NCBI RefSeq assembly: GCF_000340215.1 | Contig: NW_006921532.1 | Span: forward strand, 6,972,550 to 7,036,549 | Origin: Pseudocercospora fijiensis CIRAD86 | Lineage: Eukaryota; Ascomycota; Dothideomycetes; Mycosphaerellales; Mycosphaerellaceae | Length of the DNA: 64,000 nt | Direction: 5' to 3' | Made by a program: the position numbers and the translations under genes | Notes under the pieces: generated by a model | Told to the model about the DNA's origin: nothing | Seen by the model: the letters and a program-made list of their open reading frames with translations, nothing else | The model's database searches: none | Part shown: piece by piece, positions 19,340 through 31,893 of the stretch | Layout: each line of letters opens with the position of its first letter | Position numbering within the stretch: position 1 is the stretch's first letter

Positions 19340-20190
19340 AATGCCTCTACGTATCGATTTATCGCTATAGAAGGCTTAAATAATATCTTAAGTCTATAGC
19401 GGTACTATACGAGAAGCAATCGTATAGTACCTTATATAGGAGACCGGTTATTAGATATCCCTTAATACACTTAAACGAAGGCTTAAAGAGTAGAATATTA
19501 ATTATAGCTACTCTACTTACTATTACCGAGTTAACGATATTAAGGTACTAAAGATCCGGATCGTATATACCTTCTACGTTCTACGGTTAACTAATAAAGA
19601 GGCGGTTCGAGTACTATAGGCGGATAGGTTTAAGATTAGCTAGCGGAGGTATTAACGGATACGTTAAGAGCTTAGATTAAAGAAGGCATTATTAATAGAT
19701 AGATAGATAGAAGCGGAAGAATAGATAGTAGAGGTCTTATAGGAAGAGCTCGAGAAGTCTATAGTAGAGTCCTTTAGCCGACGGTACCTATATACCTATA
19801 TTAGGTCTAAATATAACATTATTAGTAGAGATTAGCTATATCGTATAGCTTCCTTACTAAATTCTAAAGAGTTACGAGTCCGCTATAAGCGGGCGTAAAA
19901 GCACTATAGAGCGATTATTATACCCGGCCCTAGTTACGTAATATTAATAGATACTTACTATAAATTCGAGTATTAGGGGATATAGATCTACGTAGCGATT
20001 AATATTTACTCGCGTTATATTATCTAGATCTATATAGGCATTACTAGCCGGATAGCTGTCTCTATACTAGCTTAATACCTTACAACGATCCGGAATAGTA
20101 GTATAATGCTATAGATTATTCGATTAGACCGTAGGGTAGAGACGATTTACTAGGCATACGGTTATAGTACGAAGGTATCGTAACGGTTAT
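19340..20190 (+). pseudogene. DDE integrase-core (rve-like) transposase remnant
   Basis: A RIP-mutated plus-strand frame. Around 19940-20166 it reads ILIDTYYKFEY, then IYVAINIYSRYII, IYIGITSRIAVS and IIRLDRRVET, with stops at Trp/Gln positions. This matches the fungal integrase-core proteins whose consensus has DGHxK, a YAAIDAYSRYI block and SDRGxET; D1 and D2 are visible and the third catalytic residue region is missing. Upstream (19660-19920) lies a charged helical region (KALLIDR, EELEKSIVESF, LLNSKELRVRYKRA). The coding signal fades shortly after the D2 block, near where the minus-strand Gypsy O begins, so it looks truncated by that insertion. Domain identity is from motif memory. Confidence 0.6.
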
Positions 20191-20339
20191 ACGGTACAAA
20201 AGTTAATACATTCTCTAAGGTGCCGCGAGGCAAGCTATCTATATAATAGTCCTACTATTAGTAGCAATAGCGACCGTAGCGGTCGATAGTAACCGCTGCC
20301 TACTATCGTATATGCAATAGTATTATATCGTAACAGCCT

Positions 20340-20357
20340 CCCTTTTTATAAAAAGGG
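20340..20357. repeat. Perfect 18-bp palindrome with TATA core
   Basis: CCCTTTTTATAAAAAGGG, fully self-complementary. It sits near the outer end of element O and could be its LTR TATA region; that role is inferred only. Confidence 0.6.
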
Positions 20358-23300
20358 TCGGCACTGTCTATAGTGTCCTAAAACAAAGGTCCTTAGTAGG
20401 CTATACTATAGGAAGGTTTAAGGCAAAAGAGCGTAATAGCGTCGTATAAAGGCTAAGCCTAAATAGTATACTAGAACAGTAATGCTAGGTACAGAATCGT
20501 ATCTCTCTAGTAATAACTACGTCGGTTTTATACTTGCTTATTACGACGGTTACGAAGGGCGTCGTATAAGCTAGTTAGTATAGTCTAAACCGCCTTTAGC
20601 TGCGGCTAAGGCGCGACGGTCTTTATAGTCTTATTATCGGATAGCGAGGTATTAACTGCGTCCGCTATAGTAGTAGCGCGGTCTAACTAATCGATAGGGA
20701 TATTAGGGAAGTTAGCATCTAGCAATAGTAGCGTATCGGCGTCGCGTATAGTACTATATAGCTTAAAGTAGTTAGCTATCTATACGTTAAGCTTCGCGAT
20801 CTTATCCTTAGTAGTATTGCCTTATACGCCGCTAAGTAGCTTAAAAGCGTCCTCGTTAATTAGGTATAGTATAGGGATTGCCTATTATAGCGCGACGCGT
20901 AAGAAATCGTAGTAAAGATAGGTTAGCGATAGCGTAAGCGACTCCTTTAAGACTATAGCAGAAAGACGATACTACTAGGCTATCTAGCGCTTAGTTACTT
21001 CGCGGATCTGTACCTTAGCTAGTATTTGTTAAAGCTAGTATATCTCGGTTGCTACTAACTCGGACTAGCGCATATAGTAGAGAGCTTGTAAGTTAAGCGT
21101 ACGTATACTAATTGCCGTTGCATTGTATTAGTATTATCTATAGGCGCTTATAGTATTTTCCTATAGGGCGGGCAAAGGTAGCAAGCGTATCGGAAGCGAT
21201 AGGAGCTTATACTATAACGACGCAACCGTATTGTTAGGCGATAGTAGCTAAGCCGTAGCTAGAGCCTTCGTAGGTATAGAGAATAGGTTAGATAGTAGCG
21301 GCATCTTCGATAGTAGGCGAGGCGCTAAGAACAGGCTAGCGGTTAGCTTCTAGTAAGTGTTTAACTTAGTCGATAGTAATACGCGCGAGGAATTTAGCTA
21401 GATCGCCTTAGTTAGCGGGGCAACGGCCGGAGGTTGCGGCTTAGCCCGAGTCGCGAGCTTAGGAGGGATAATTTTACTAAAAAGGCGCGCGTTAGTAAGG
21501 TCGGTCTCGTCTAGCGAGTAGTCGGGTAACGGCACTAGGAATGCGCCTATAGGATCCTAAGTATAGTCGATATTATACTACTAGTAATTCTTATTCGTTA
21601 CTATCTTATCGTACTTAAAAATAGTATTACCCTATATAATACGCTCCTAGACGCCTAAAGGATTAAAGACTAGATTAGTAGAGGCTATTTTTAGCAAATT
21701 GTAGAACTATAGCGTTAGCGCGGGCTCTAATCTATTAGGGATAGCGCCGTCCTTAAGTGTCTAGATATAGGCGATAAAGGTAGATAAGGCGTATACCGGA
21801 TCGATCTAAGTTAGCTAGTAGACTAGGCTAAAGTCTACTAGGTATTAATAGTTAAGGAGTAGTAGAGGTATGCCTTTGCCCTTATTAGCGGCATAGGTAC
21901 CGTTCTAGTAGCGACCGCTACCTATAAGCTAAGCGTACTATTCCGTACGCGACGTATTAGTAGCCTTCGTGTCCGTAAGCGCCTTATTAGTATAGAGGGC
22001 AGATATATAGCCCTCGCCGCGAAGGGTATAGGCGTTACGGACCGTAATATACCGCTAGGTATAAGCGACGACGTCCTAGGTAATAGCTAGGCGACCTAGG
22101 TTACGACGGTATAGGTAGGGCAGGCTACTAGAGTTTAGGGAGGACTCGTACTACTTATAGAGCTATATAGCCGACTAAGTACTAAGCTCTATACCGATTA
22201 GTAGCAGCTAAACGGTATAGTCCTTAAGCTAGGAGTCTAGTAGAGGCAGGCGCACTATTAAGAGTCGTCCGGTAGCTACTATCTATAAGAATTAGACTTC
22301 GCCGTAGGTAGTTAGGTCGATCTTATAATGCTTTATCGCTCCGATGTATTTACTAATAGGTCGCTTGCCTGTCTTTTAATATTCCTTACCGTAATCGCGG
22401 TAGGAGACATCCTTATTGTTCTCGCTACGCTTATATAGAACCGGGTAACCGCCTACTATAATGCTATCGCGATATTCTTTTAGGATAAAGCGGTAGAACT
22501 ACTCTTATACGAGGTCGACCGTCTATAGGAAGTATAAGATAGCGCGTACTATAAGACCGATAGCTCTATTACGGATTAGAGACGGTACTAGCTAGAATCG
22601 TAGGTCGCCGGTATAGGTACTTAAGCTAAGGAAGTTCTCGCGTAAGCGAGTAATGTTTGCTAGGAGTCGGTACTATAACTTCGCGTAGTAGAAAGTAATA
22701 GTTAGTAGAAAATTCGTATCGAGGTTAGCTAGGTTAGGAAGCTCCTTTAATTTGCCCGCCGTTATAAGCGCTACGTACTCGCTAAAGCGTATCGCGTAAA
22801 TCTCCTACTACGTATCGTAACCGTCTAAGTAGAGGTCGGTCCTAAAGATAGAGTATTTATAGGCGAGATTATTATTTACAATTTAGAAAAAGTATAGTTA
22901 CGTAAAGAGTAGGTTTTTAAAATCGGTAACTAGCTTGCCTATATACTAATGCAATTCGCGTAGAATCTAGAAGCGCCGATCGCTAGCTATAAGGTATAGA
23001 TAATGTAGGTAATGCTAAAGCCTTACTAAATAGTATTCGACTATTCGCTTATATAGGCGTAGGCGAAAAAGATTAGGTAGCCGACCGTTAGCGTCCTTAG
23101 CGTACGCGTTACGTACAAGCTTCGCGGCCTAGATAAAGCGTACGTCTCTATTCTTATTACGCTCTATAGGATTAGCGGCGATTAGCGTATCGACTTTCTT
23201 ATTATAGTTCTCGTACTCTACGTACTACCGGATTGTAGCTTGTTCGGGCGTCTCGTTAGCGCGAAGAAGACGCTTATTAATTAAAGTCTAGCGCGTACGC

Positions 23301-24599
23301 TAGCCTCGAAGCCGCTACCGCTCGAACTTAAGTTCTTTAGGAAATAGAACCGGAGGTTCCTTAAAAACCGACTCGATCGGAGTAGCTAGGAGCTTAGGAG
23401 GAGCTAGTACGGGCGCTTATAGCGAGCCGTTACTCGGCGCCTACGTTAGGGAGGCTAGTACCTATAGTAGCGGTAAATTAGGAAGTATACGCGCTAGCGG
23501 AGATAGTAATTCTAGTAAAGCCGGTCGATTTGCGGGTATTATTAATAGTAGTACCGATTCTAAAGCCGAAGGCGCACTAAGAGGCTACGCGCTAATAGGA
23601 TTAATCGGGCCGCTTTCCGTACCGTTAACCGGGCTACTAGACGCGTAGGTAGCGGCGTCTCGGTAAAGGGCAAAGAAGCCCGGTACGATGTCCTATAGCT
23701 TCTCGGCCTCTAGAATCTCGACCTATAACGCTTTGCCCTTCTAAACAAACTCCTATTTACCTAAATAGTACAGTAGAGGGTCGTTCTTGTCGATAAAGTA
23801 GTCGGCTATAGCCTTATAGAGCGCTCGGCCTATCTATCGGCCCTCGCCTAGTAACGCCTTCGCTAGCTCCGTTAACTATTTCTTCTTCGTAGTAAGCGCC
23901 GTAACCGCCTATATAAACGACTTCCTATCGAAAACGTAATCTAGATTAACCGCTACGATAACCGCCGGTACGTAATATTTTAGAAAGGAAAACCGTCTAA
24001 TATTAAAGAGCGGATAGTCTAGATTCGGAAGCACTATCGATAGGCTAGTAATAGTCTAACGCTATATAGTACTAAACTCGCTACCTAGCGTCCTCTACGA
24101 TTACGGGCGAGCTATTACCTCGAGTAATTCTAAATCGGATTCGTCTATATTATTAGCCGAGGGCAACGGTACTAAGCTCGCTATTAGCGTATCGTTAATA
24201 CGACTACGGCCTAAGAATAACGGTACGTATCGCTATAATAGTTATCGGCTAGAGTCCGTTAATACGTAGTGTAATTCTATATCTAATCCGTCCTCGGTAA
24301 ATATTAGGAAAGGCCGCATATGTCTATTCTTAGTAGCGTAGCTTAATACCGCCTAAACCTCGCTAGTACTTAAACTGCCGTTAGTAGAAATAAGCGATAG
24401 CGCCTTACGAAAGGTCTATCGAAGATTGCCTTCCGCTATAGCGAGGATCGTAAAGCCCTTTAGCGTCTACGCTAGGTTAGTACTATATTCCTCTAGACGC
24501 GTTTATTACGGGTTAAGTATAGCGTTATCTATCTCTCTATAATACTCGCCGATCTAATCCGCTATTGCGTTTTCTCTACCTACCGAATCCTTTACTAAG

Positions 24600-24787
24600 C
24601 CCTCTAAATTCTCTAGCTTAGGCGTAGCTATACGTTCCTCGACCGTAGTATTAAGCGTTATATTCTTTTCGTCTGTTATATACTTAAGCTTAGACGCGAG
24701 TATAGGAACCTCGATTAAAGGGTCTAAGGCTATATCCTCTCTACTCGTTACGTCCTTAGGCTCCGGCGCGGCTATACGATTCTCGAC
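24600..24787 (-). repeat. Coding tandem repeat array in O, left part
   Basis: Repeat units of roughly 70-78 bp, each with a TTAGGCGCGGCTATACG-like segment followed by TCTCGACCGTAGTAT. They encode, on the minus strand, repeats of about 24 residues of the form APKLDNxxxKxxVLDTTVE. The array is split by element I and continues at 31894-32100. Confidence 0.65.
24783..24787. repeat. Target-site duplication TCGAC (left of I)
   Basis: TCGAC directly precedes the left LTR and recurs at 31894-31898 directly after the right LTR: a 5-bp duplication as made by Gypsy integrases. Confidence 0.85.
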
Positions 24788-24983
24788 TATTAGAGCTAAA
24801 GAGGCTATACGTAATTAGCATGTAATTAGGCCGAGTAAAGCTAGGGTCTTAGTGCCTTAGGCAGGGCTTAGCGCTTAGCGTTAGGCTAACTAGCCTACCT
24901 TCCTCCCTCTCCTCTTAGATCTCTATTAAATACTACTCGTACCTACTACTACCCTATCTACCTGCTAATATACCCTTCTTATA
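24788..24983 (+). repeat. Left LTR of element I
   Basis: 196 bp, starting TATTAGAGCTAAAGAGG and ending CCCTTCTTATA. It differs from the right LTR at only a few sites, mostly of C/T or A/G type (for example GCATGTAATTAGG versus GTATATAATTAGG). The primer-binding region (TAGTATTCGATCC) follows. Confidence 0.9.
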
Positions 24984-25139
24984 TAGTATTCGATCCACCC
25001 TTTAAGGGCAGTAGCTAGATAGTCCTTATTTTAAGCTTTTAGCGGTATAGCTACGAATAAGACTAATCTAACTATATTGCGCCCGAAGAACAGGACCTAT
25101 ACGTACTATTCTATCGAAACAACCGTACTAATTATTAAG

Positions 25140-26640
25140 CAAGGCCTTCTATACGGCCTATTATACTAAGTTAATCGTACTAGACTAATATCTACTAATT
25201 CCGCTATATCCGCATCTTAGGGGCTAACAATATATTATTAGTATTACCCCCTATTACAATAGCCGGCTTATTACGAAGTAATAACAACCGTGCTACCGCT
25301 AGTAGCGCTAGCAATAACAACGCTAGTAGCATAGTGCCTACTACTAAAGGGCCTACTAAAGCACCTACTAAAGTGCCTCCTACCGAAGAGCCTACTATAG
25401 GACCTGCTAAAGAAGAACCTATAATTCTAGGTAACGACCTAGAATTGCCTATCGACGACATTCTTAACAATATTGTTAACCGTCGATATAGCTAACCGGC
25501 CTTTAGCCCCTAGCTAGTAGCGAGGCTTTAAGAAGCTACCTAAAACAGGCTTACTGCCTTGCGTTAAGAATAATAGCTAAAGGATAATCTTCTCGAGATT
25601 CGCCGCCTCTAGGAATCTCTAACAACTACTACTAAGCTAGTAGCAGGACCTTCTTTACTACCTATCTAAAAGAAGGATGCTAAACTTAAGGACTGTACCG
25701 TATTTAACGGCTCCAGTCGCAAGCTATATAATAATTATATACGCGATTGTAAGCTCAACTAACGAAATGCACTAAGGGCTCTTCTAGATAACTATTTACT
25801 AGTTGTCTACGCTATATAGTACATCAATAGCGACCTAAAGCATATATAGGATAACTATTTCGACTCCCTTAATAACTAGACTGCTGTTTAGTAGTAAACC
25901 TATAAAACCATTATGCTAGACACTCTTAGAAACCCTATACTAAGGCAACAATATACTTAGGACCTGTATCTTCGCGCTAAATAGAAGACTAATCAATCGG
26001 CTCGCTTATTTGAAGCCTATTTAAAAACCCTTAAAGACGACCTTCCGCCTAAGACTAATTCTATATAGATCTCGGAAATACGCCCTAAGCTTAGATAGGA
26101 ACTTATCCTCGAATTAGACCGTCGCCGTGTGTTCGAACAAGCTAATCTAATACGTATTTAATTTATAGTCGAAGTAGAAACAGCCGAACGAGCTATTTAG
26201 CTCTAATAACGACTAGAATTAAGGATCCGACTAACTAGTACTAACCGTAGTAACCGTAGCCGCGGATAAAACTAAGGTTCCTACTAGGACAACAATGCTA
26301 ATAGTAGGAACAGTAACAACGACCGTAGAAGAGGCCGTAGCCGGCGGCTATATAGAGGAGGCTGCGATAGGGGCCGTAGAAGGGGCTCGTATCCCTATAA
26401 TACTAACCGCTCGGCTAACAACAGCAACAACAGCTACGGTAGTCTACTAACCGGATTGAAGTGCTTTAATTGTAATAGCACTAGCCATCTACTAGGCTAA
26501 TACGACAAACCTAAGGACTAGGCCCGAATTAACCGTACTTCCGCCGAGTATAGGAAACATCTTTTAGCCGCTAATACTACCCTAGTCGGCTCTTTTAATT
26601 AGTCGAAAAAAGAGTAAGCGCCGTACTAACTGTTAGCCTT
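25140..26640 (+). pseudogene. gag of element I
   Basis: A single frame with RIP stops. An Asn/Ser/Ala-rich N-terminus contains a short repeat of the type GPTKAPTKVPPTEEPTIGPA. Then comes a capsid-like region beginning KDCTVFNGSSRKLYNNYI and an Arg/Gly-rich basic tail (NNDRRRGRSRRLYRGG). A CCHC zinc knuckle at about 26459-26503 reads CFNCNSTSHLLG, then a stop and Tyr in place of the last Cys (TGT/TGC to TAC-type change). Gag packages element RNA into virus-like particles. The pol frame lies -1 relative to gag. Confidence 0.8.
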
Positions 26641-29600
26641 ATGCGGCGTAAGACTATCGACATTGTGCTAGCTATAATACGCTCCTACCTTATATAGGAC
26701 ACGAAGGGCACTAGCTATTAAACTAAGGTTATGCTAGATCTAGGAAATTCAGTTAGTGCCCTTATTAGCTATCGCCTAGCTAAGCAATTAGACCTTCGAC
26801 AACTGCCGAGGACTGACCTGCTAACCCTTGCTTAGTTTAATAACGCTCGGCACTTAACCTATAGGGCCTACTATATTCCTATAGCTCTAAAGGACGACCT
26901 CGGAAATAAACGCCTACTAGACTTTACTGCCTACGCAGTTAATATAGACAACCTATATAGGGGAGCTACTATTGTTATTAGCAACCCTATTCTTAAGTAC
27001 TACGCTATAGCTATAGACCTAGGCCTCTAGAAGTAGCGATTTAGAATCGCTAGGAAAGAGGACATTAAATACATTAATGTTAGCGAGTGTCCTAATAATA
27101 TTAGGGTCCTATTTATTAGCAACCTAATACTAGCCTCCGCCTTAGCTAATCCGACTACCGATTTGCTCGGTAGTAATAACGATAAACCTATGCCCCCTAA
27201 TAATCCTAATTAGCTTGCTCGTATACTAGAGCCTATTCGAGAGACCTATATTAATGTATTTAAACATTACCTAGTATCGACATTGCCTATATTTAAGGAG
27301 ACGGATTATAAGATTAATATTATAGAGGGCAAGGAGGTTCCTTTTAGCCCCCTCTACAACCTTAGTAAGCGAGAGCTTGCTATATTACGTAAGTACCTAG
27401 AGGAAAACCTAGCTAATAGCCGCATTCGGTATAGTAACAGCCCTACTAGTGCCCCTATCCTATTCGTACTAAAGAAGGATAGTAGCCTACGCCTCTATAT
27501 CGATTATCGTAGGCTTAATGCTATTACTATTAAAGATCGCTATCCACTTCCTCTTATTAATAAGACCCTCGATCGCCTTTCTAGTACCTACTACTATACT
27601 ATATTAGACATTAAGGACGCCTATTACCGCATTTGTATTTGTAAGGGCGATAAATAGAAGATAGCCTTTCGTACTCGCTATAGCTATTTCGAGTACTTAG
27701 TTATACTATTTAGGCTAGCTAATGCCCCTGCTACATTCTAGTCCTATATCAATCGGGCCCTATTAGGCCTACTAGACCACCTCTATATAGTTTACCTAGA
27801 TAACATCCTAGTTTATACATACTTACCTAATATTGCGGAGTACTAGGCTATAGTCCGTAAGGTACTCGATCGCCTACGAGCCTATAGCTTGTATTATAAG
27901 CCTTCTAAATGCACCTTTGCTACTAAAGAGGTATTATTCCTTAGCTTCCTCGTATTAACTAAGGGTATTAAGGCTAATCCTAATCGGATTAAAACTATTA
28001 CTAAATAGCCTGTTCCTACGTCTATTAAGGAACTTTAATCGTTCCTCGGCTTCGCTAATTTCTACCGCCGCTTTATTAAGGGCTATTTACGGTATGTAAT
28101 GCCCCTAACTAAGCTTACTAAAACTAAGGCTAACCTAACTAGAGAGTTCAAATAGACTAACAGAGCACAAGCCGCTTTTAACGGCCTAAAGCAACGCTTT
28201 ACTAATGTCCCCTTATTGTACTATTTCGTGCTAAGTAAGCAGATCCGAATTGAGACTAACGCTTTACAGTTCGCTATATCGGCTATTATGTTATAGCAAT
28301 CAGATAATAACTATTACTAGCACCCGATTGCCTTCTTTTTACGAAAGATAATCGATATAGAACGTCGATATAAGACCTATAAGTAAGAGCTCTTAGCAAT
28401 CGTAGAAGCCTTTAAGCATTAGCGCTACTATCTTAATAGTGCTTAGTACACAATTCAGGTCTATATAGACTATAACAACCTCCGTAGCATTACTAAGGTT
28501 ACTAGGGTTATAGGTCGATAGGCTAGATAGGCCGTCTACCTTGCCGGGTTTGATTTTAATATATTATACCGGCTAGGCGTAAGTAACCCTACCGATAGCC
28601 TATCGAGGCGACCTAATTACGATAGCGAGACCTAACATATTAATTCTTTGTTTCTAACCCTATAGTATAAGATTGCTATAGCCCGTATTGTTAATAAGCA
28701 AGCGTAGGATAAGCGGACTTCCGGACCCCGCGGCGATAACAAATACTATAGCGGAGTTGTCGTTCTTCTAGTATACGTTAAAAGAAAGGACGTAGATCGC
28801 TCGAGCTATAATAACTCGATTAAAGACATTGCTATCTATAGTAATAGCCTATATAGCGATAGCACTATAGAAGAGGTTGTAGTAGTTCCGGCTACTAGTG
28901 CTATTAGATATATATAATACGTACCTCGTTCGACAGCACGGGTGCTATTAAACGACCTTGTAAATAGGGATAGTTAATCGTTTATAGATAAGCTATTACG
29001 TGCTTAGCAGAGGGACGCCTTTGCTATCGAGCGCATTAATAAGCTTGTAAGTAGACGGGCGACTCGATCTAGTAAGAGTAATAACTAGTCGATCGACGAC
29101 AAAGGTTACTTAAAGTTTAAGGGCAGATACTATATCCCCGCTAAACAATCGATTAGACAAGAGCTTTTAAAGAGGCACTATAATAGTAAGCTCGCTAGTT
29201 ACTATAGTATAGAGAGGTCGTACGAGTTACTATCGCGTATATACTACTAGCTAAATAGTAAGCGGTATATAAAGGAGTATATATAGACCTATATAGTATG
29301 CTAGCGAGTTAAAGCACTAAAGCACTTACTATTTAGCGAGTTGTCTTCACTCCCTATTCTAAAGAAGCCTTTTGCAGAGCTTATAATGGACTTTATTATA
29401 GGTCTTCCCTCTACTAAGCGAAGAGGAAGTAAAGACGTCTTTAACGCTATACTAGTTATTATAGACCGATTTACTAAGGGTGCTCGCTATATTCCTACTC
29501 GCAAGGATTGGACTGCTATTAATATAGTAGAGGCGCTGTAGACTAACATCTTCTGTACCTATTAGGGAACCCCTAAGAGGATAGTCTCCGATAGGGGCTC

Positions 29601-30530
29601 GACATTTATATCGCACTACTAGAGCGAAATATGCCTATAGCTGAGACTAAAGCATCGGCTATTAACAGCCTTCTATCTATAAACTAACGGTTAAACAGAG
29701 AGGCAGAATGCTACCCTATAGCAGTACCTACGCAGTTACATTAATAAGAATCCTAAGGATTAGGTCAACCTCCTATAGCCTATAGAATTCGTATATAACA
29801 ACAGTGTACACTTATTAACTAAGGTTTTACTATATATAGCTATAATAGGTTAAAACGCCGCGTTGCTATAAGACCTATTTACCTCGCTCGAGGCCGAGCG
29901 CAAGGAAAGGGAAGCGCGTTAAGTACTAGAGACACTAGCGGCAATAGAACGTATCTAGAAGATGCGAGAAATCTATACTAAGATAGCTAAGAAGTTAATA
30001 AGGGCTTAAGAATACTAAAAGGCCTACTACGATAAGCGTTATACACTAATAACCTTTAAACAAGGCGATATAGTTATGCTTAGTACTAAGAACCTCCGTA
30101 TCCGCAAACACCTATCGCCTAATAGTAAAACAAGGCCTAAGCTCGTACTAAGATACATTAGCCTATTTCGCATCCGAGAACCGAAGGGCAATAGCTAGGC
30201 CTACTAGTTATAGCTTCTACCTTATTATACTATCTATAACACCTTCTGTATCTCCCTCCTTAAACTGTGCTACTAGCGCGAAGGCAATAAAGCACCTGCT
30301 AAATCCGAGGATATACTAGCTAATAGCGAAGAGCTATAGTCTATAGAACGTATCCTATAGCATCGGACTAGGAAAGGTAAGAAGGAGTACCTGTTAAGAT
30401 AGTAAGGCTATTTACCTAAACAGGACTCGTAGGAAGCTGAAGCCTCTTTTAAAGATATAACTAAGTTATTAGATAAGTATTAGACTAGTATAAAGAACAA
30501 GAAGAAGGCTAAGGGCCTATAATGTCGCCT
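26640..30530 (+). pseudogene. pol of element I: PR-RT-RNaseH-INT-chromodomain
   Basis: One ghost frame. Protease-like segment MLDLGNSVSALISYRLA begins at 26731. The reverse transcriptase has the longest open piece, 27283-27657 (LRLYIDYRRLNAITIKDRYP, YTILDIKDAYY). The catalytic box reads YLDN at about 27796 instead of YLDD, a Gly-free GAC-to-AAC change in TpG context. Integrase has FAELIMDFIIGLP (open piece 29341-29541), IVIDRFTKGARYIPT-like text, VSDRGSTFISHY and TNG-TERQNATL, giving D, D and E. A chromodomain (30331-30480: SIERIL, KGKKEYLLR, GYLPK, then W/E positions) follows; such domains target integration to H3K9-methylated chromatin. The element cannot move: stops plus the lost second Asp. 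Confidence 0.88.
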
Positions 30531-30534
30531 AGGA

Positions 30535-30561
30535 ATAATACTACCCCCGGGGTGCTATTAG
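30535..30561. repeat. 27-bp palindrome, copy 9 (after pol of I)
   Basis: ATAATACTACCCCC followed by GGGGTGCTATTAG, immediately after the chromodomain region of element I: the same motif in a different Gypsy family from A/B. Confidence 0.85.
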
Positions 30562-31697
30562 CTAACTAATTAGAGACAAGTAAGTATTAGCAACAAAGGA
30601 TAATAAGACTATACTAGGCGCGCTACAACGCGTTAATTAATTAATCGCATACTCTTTTAAGGACTCTACCTCTTTACTAACGCGCCCTATAGGTCCCCCT
30701 CTTATTCCTTTATTCTATCGGGGCCTCGAGACCTAGGCGATCGGTAAGGACGGCGCGGCCGGCGCGGCTATATTAGTAACGGTGTTGCCGAGTTGTTATT
30801 AGTTAAAGAAGGAAATTAGAAGAAGGTAAAGTTGGCGCTAAGGCGACTAGCGCTACTATTATTAACATTACTTACTATTGTCGCTACGCCTACGGACACA
30901 ACCTTACCTATACTACGAGCCTAAGGCACCTCTAATTAAAACTTTAATTAAAAGCTTTAAGCCTATCAAAGGTTTAATTAAAACTTTAAGGCTAAGTTAA
31001 AACTTTAAGCCGCTTAAAAGATTAAGTAGACTAATAGACTAACTAACTAAGGGCAAAACTATAGAGCTAAGCTAGCCGGGGTCGATCTTGCGGACAATAG
31101 GTTACTCCTCGATCTTTCCGACCCTTTAAGCGAGGCGAACCTCTACTACTGCACTTATAATAGGCTTTACCTATAGAAACTAGAAGAACTGAGTTTTTTG
31201 AAAAGATATAATTAGTTAACACTTAAAGGCTACTAAACCTAACTAATTAGGGCTAGTAAAACTACGATAGTAAATAATAGCCCTCGTAATAATAAGAACA
31301 ACCCTCGGAAGCGGACAACCCTCGGAAGCGGATATAGCTAGGTCTTTTAGAGTAGACGTAAAGAACTCGGAACGACATTACTTAGAACGGAGGCAGGGCT
31401 ACAATACCTCGTACGTCTACCTATTATAGTAGGGAAGACGCGCTCGTATTGTAATTAGTTAAAGGTCCCTAATTCTCCTAGTTATATATTACTTTATTAT
31501 ATATAAGGATAGCGTAGTTAGAGTTAGACATTGTGTTATGTTAGAGGTAAGGTTTGATATAGTTACATAATCGGTAATTGCGTATTTAATTTAGCGCGGA
31601 CTAAGAAGCTTACTAGACCTGCTAAGTTAGTAGCGACAGAGGTTAAGAATAGAATATAGACCGGCTACGAGGGCGCGGCCTTTAGAAGGGAAGCGTA
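30562..31697 (+). other. Non-coding 3' region of element I
   Basis: About 1.1 kb between the end of pol and the right LTR. It has an AT-rich stretch with repeated AATTAAAACTTTAA-like words (about 30930-31020) and a direct repeat of CAACCCTCGGAAGCGGA (about 31300-31330). No ORF is seen. The polypurine tract lies at its end (31685-31697). Confidence 0.55.
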
Positions 31698-31893
31698 TAT
31701 TAGAGCTAAAGAGGCTATACGTAATTAGTATATAATTAGGCCGAGTAAAGCTAGGGTCTTAGTGCCTTAGGCAGGGCTTGGCGCTTAGCGTTAGGCTAAC
31801 TAGCCTGCCTTCCTCCCTCTCCTCTTAGATCTCTATCGAATACTACTCGTACCTACTACTACCCTATCTACCTGCTAATATACCCTTCTTATA
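31698..31893 (+). repeat. Right LTR of element I
   Basis: 196-bp partner of the LTR at 24788-24983, same ends, followed by the TCGAC duplication at 31894-31898. Confidence 0.9.

Larger units (their letters stand above)
20200..24787 (-). mobile_element. Gypsy element O, 3' part (extra ORF and end)
   Basis: The distal part of a minus-strand chromodomain Gypsy whose gag-pol lies at 31894-38510; the two parts are separated by insertion of element I. Continuity is shown by the target-site duplication TCGAC and by one coding repeat array running across the junction. Its left end is not precisely defined: the DDE remnant fades at about 20190, and a perfect 18-bp palindrome at 20340-20357 may lie in the terminal repeat. 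No second LTR copy is in the window, because the other end of O lies beyond the insertions at the right. Confidence 0.65.
20480..24787 (-). pseudogene. Long unidentified ORF downstream of pol in element O (distal part)
   Basis: A minus-strand ghost frame runs through most of this interval with stops only at RIP-type positions. Readable pieces include RKALSLISTNGSLSTSEV, RHMRPFLIFTEDGLDIELHY, RSRINDTLIASLVPLPSA, NLDYPLFNIRRFSFLKYY, ALYRDAAT, ESVFKEPPVLFPKELKFER and YRDYGKEYYKTGKRPISKYI. It continues to the right of element I (31894 to about 32700), where it lies just after the chromodomain of O. I do not recognise any domain. The position, between pol and the 3' end, is where an env-like or accessory gene sits in some retroelements; no signal peptide or transmembrane pattern was evident. 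Confidence 0.5.
24788..31893 (+). mobile_element. Gypsy element I: complete chromodomain LTR retrotransposon
   Basis: 7,106 bp, bounded by 196-bp direct LTRs (24788-24983, 31698-31893) and a TCGAC duplication. The LTRs begin TATTAG and end TTATA, which are RIP-altered TG...CA ends. A purine-rich tract AGAAGGGAAGCG precedes the right LTR as polypurine primer. Inside are gag with a zinc knuckle and a pol with protease, reverse transcriptase, RNase H, integrase and chromodomain, all on the plus strand and all broken by RIP stops. It is inserted in opposite orientation into the accessory ORF of element O. Structurally complete but dead. Confidence 0.92.

Noticed and set aside
25204..25470. 88-aa minus-strand open frame
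   Set aside because: Antisense to the low-complexity N-terminus of gag in element I.
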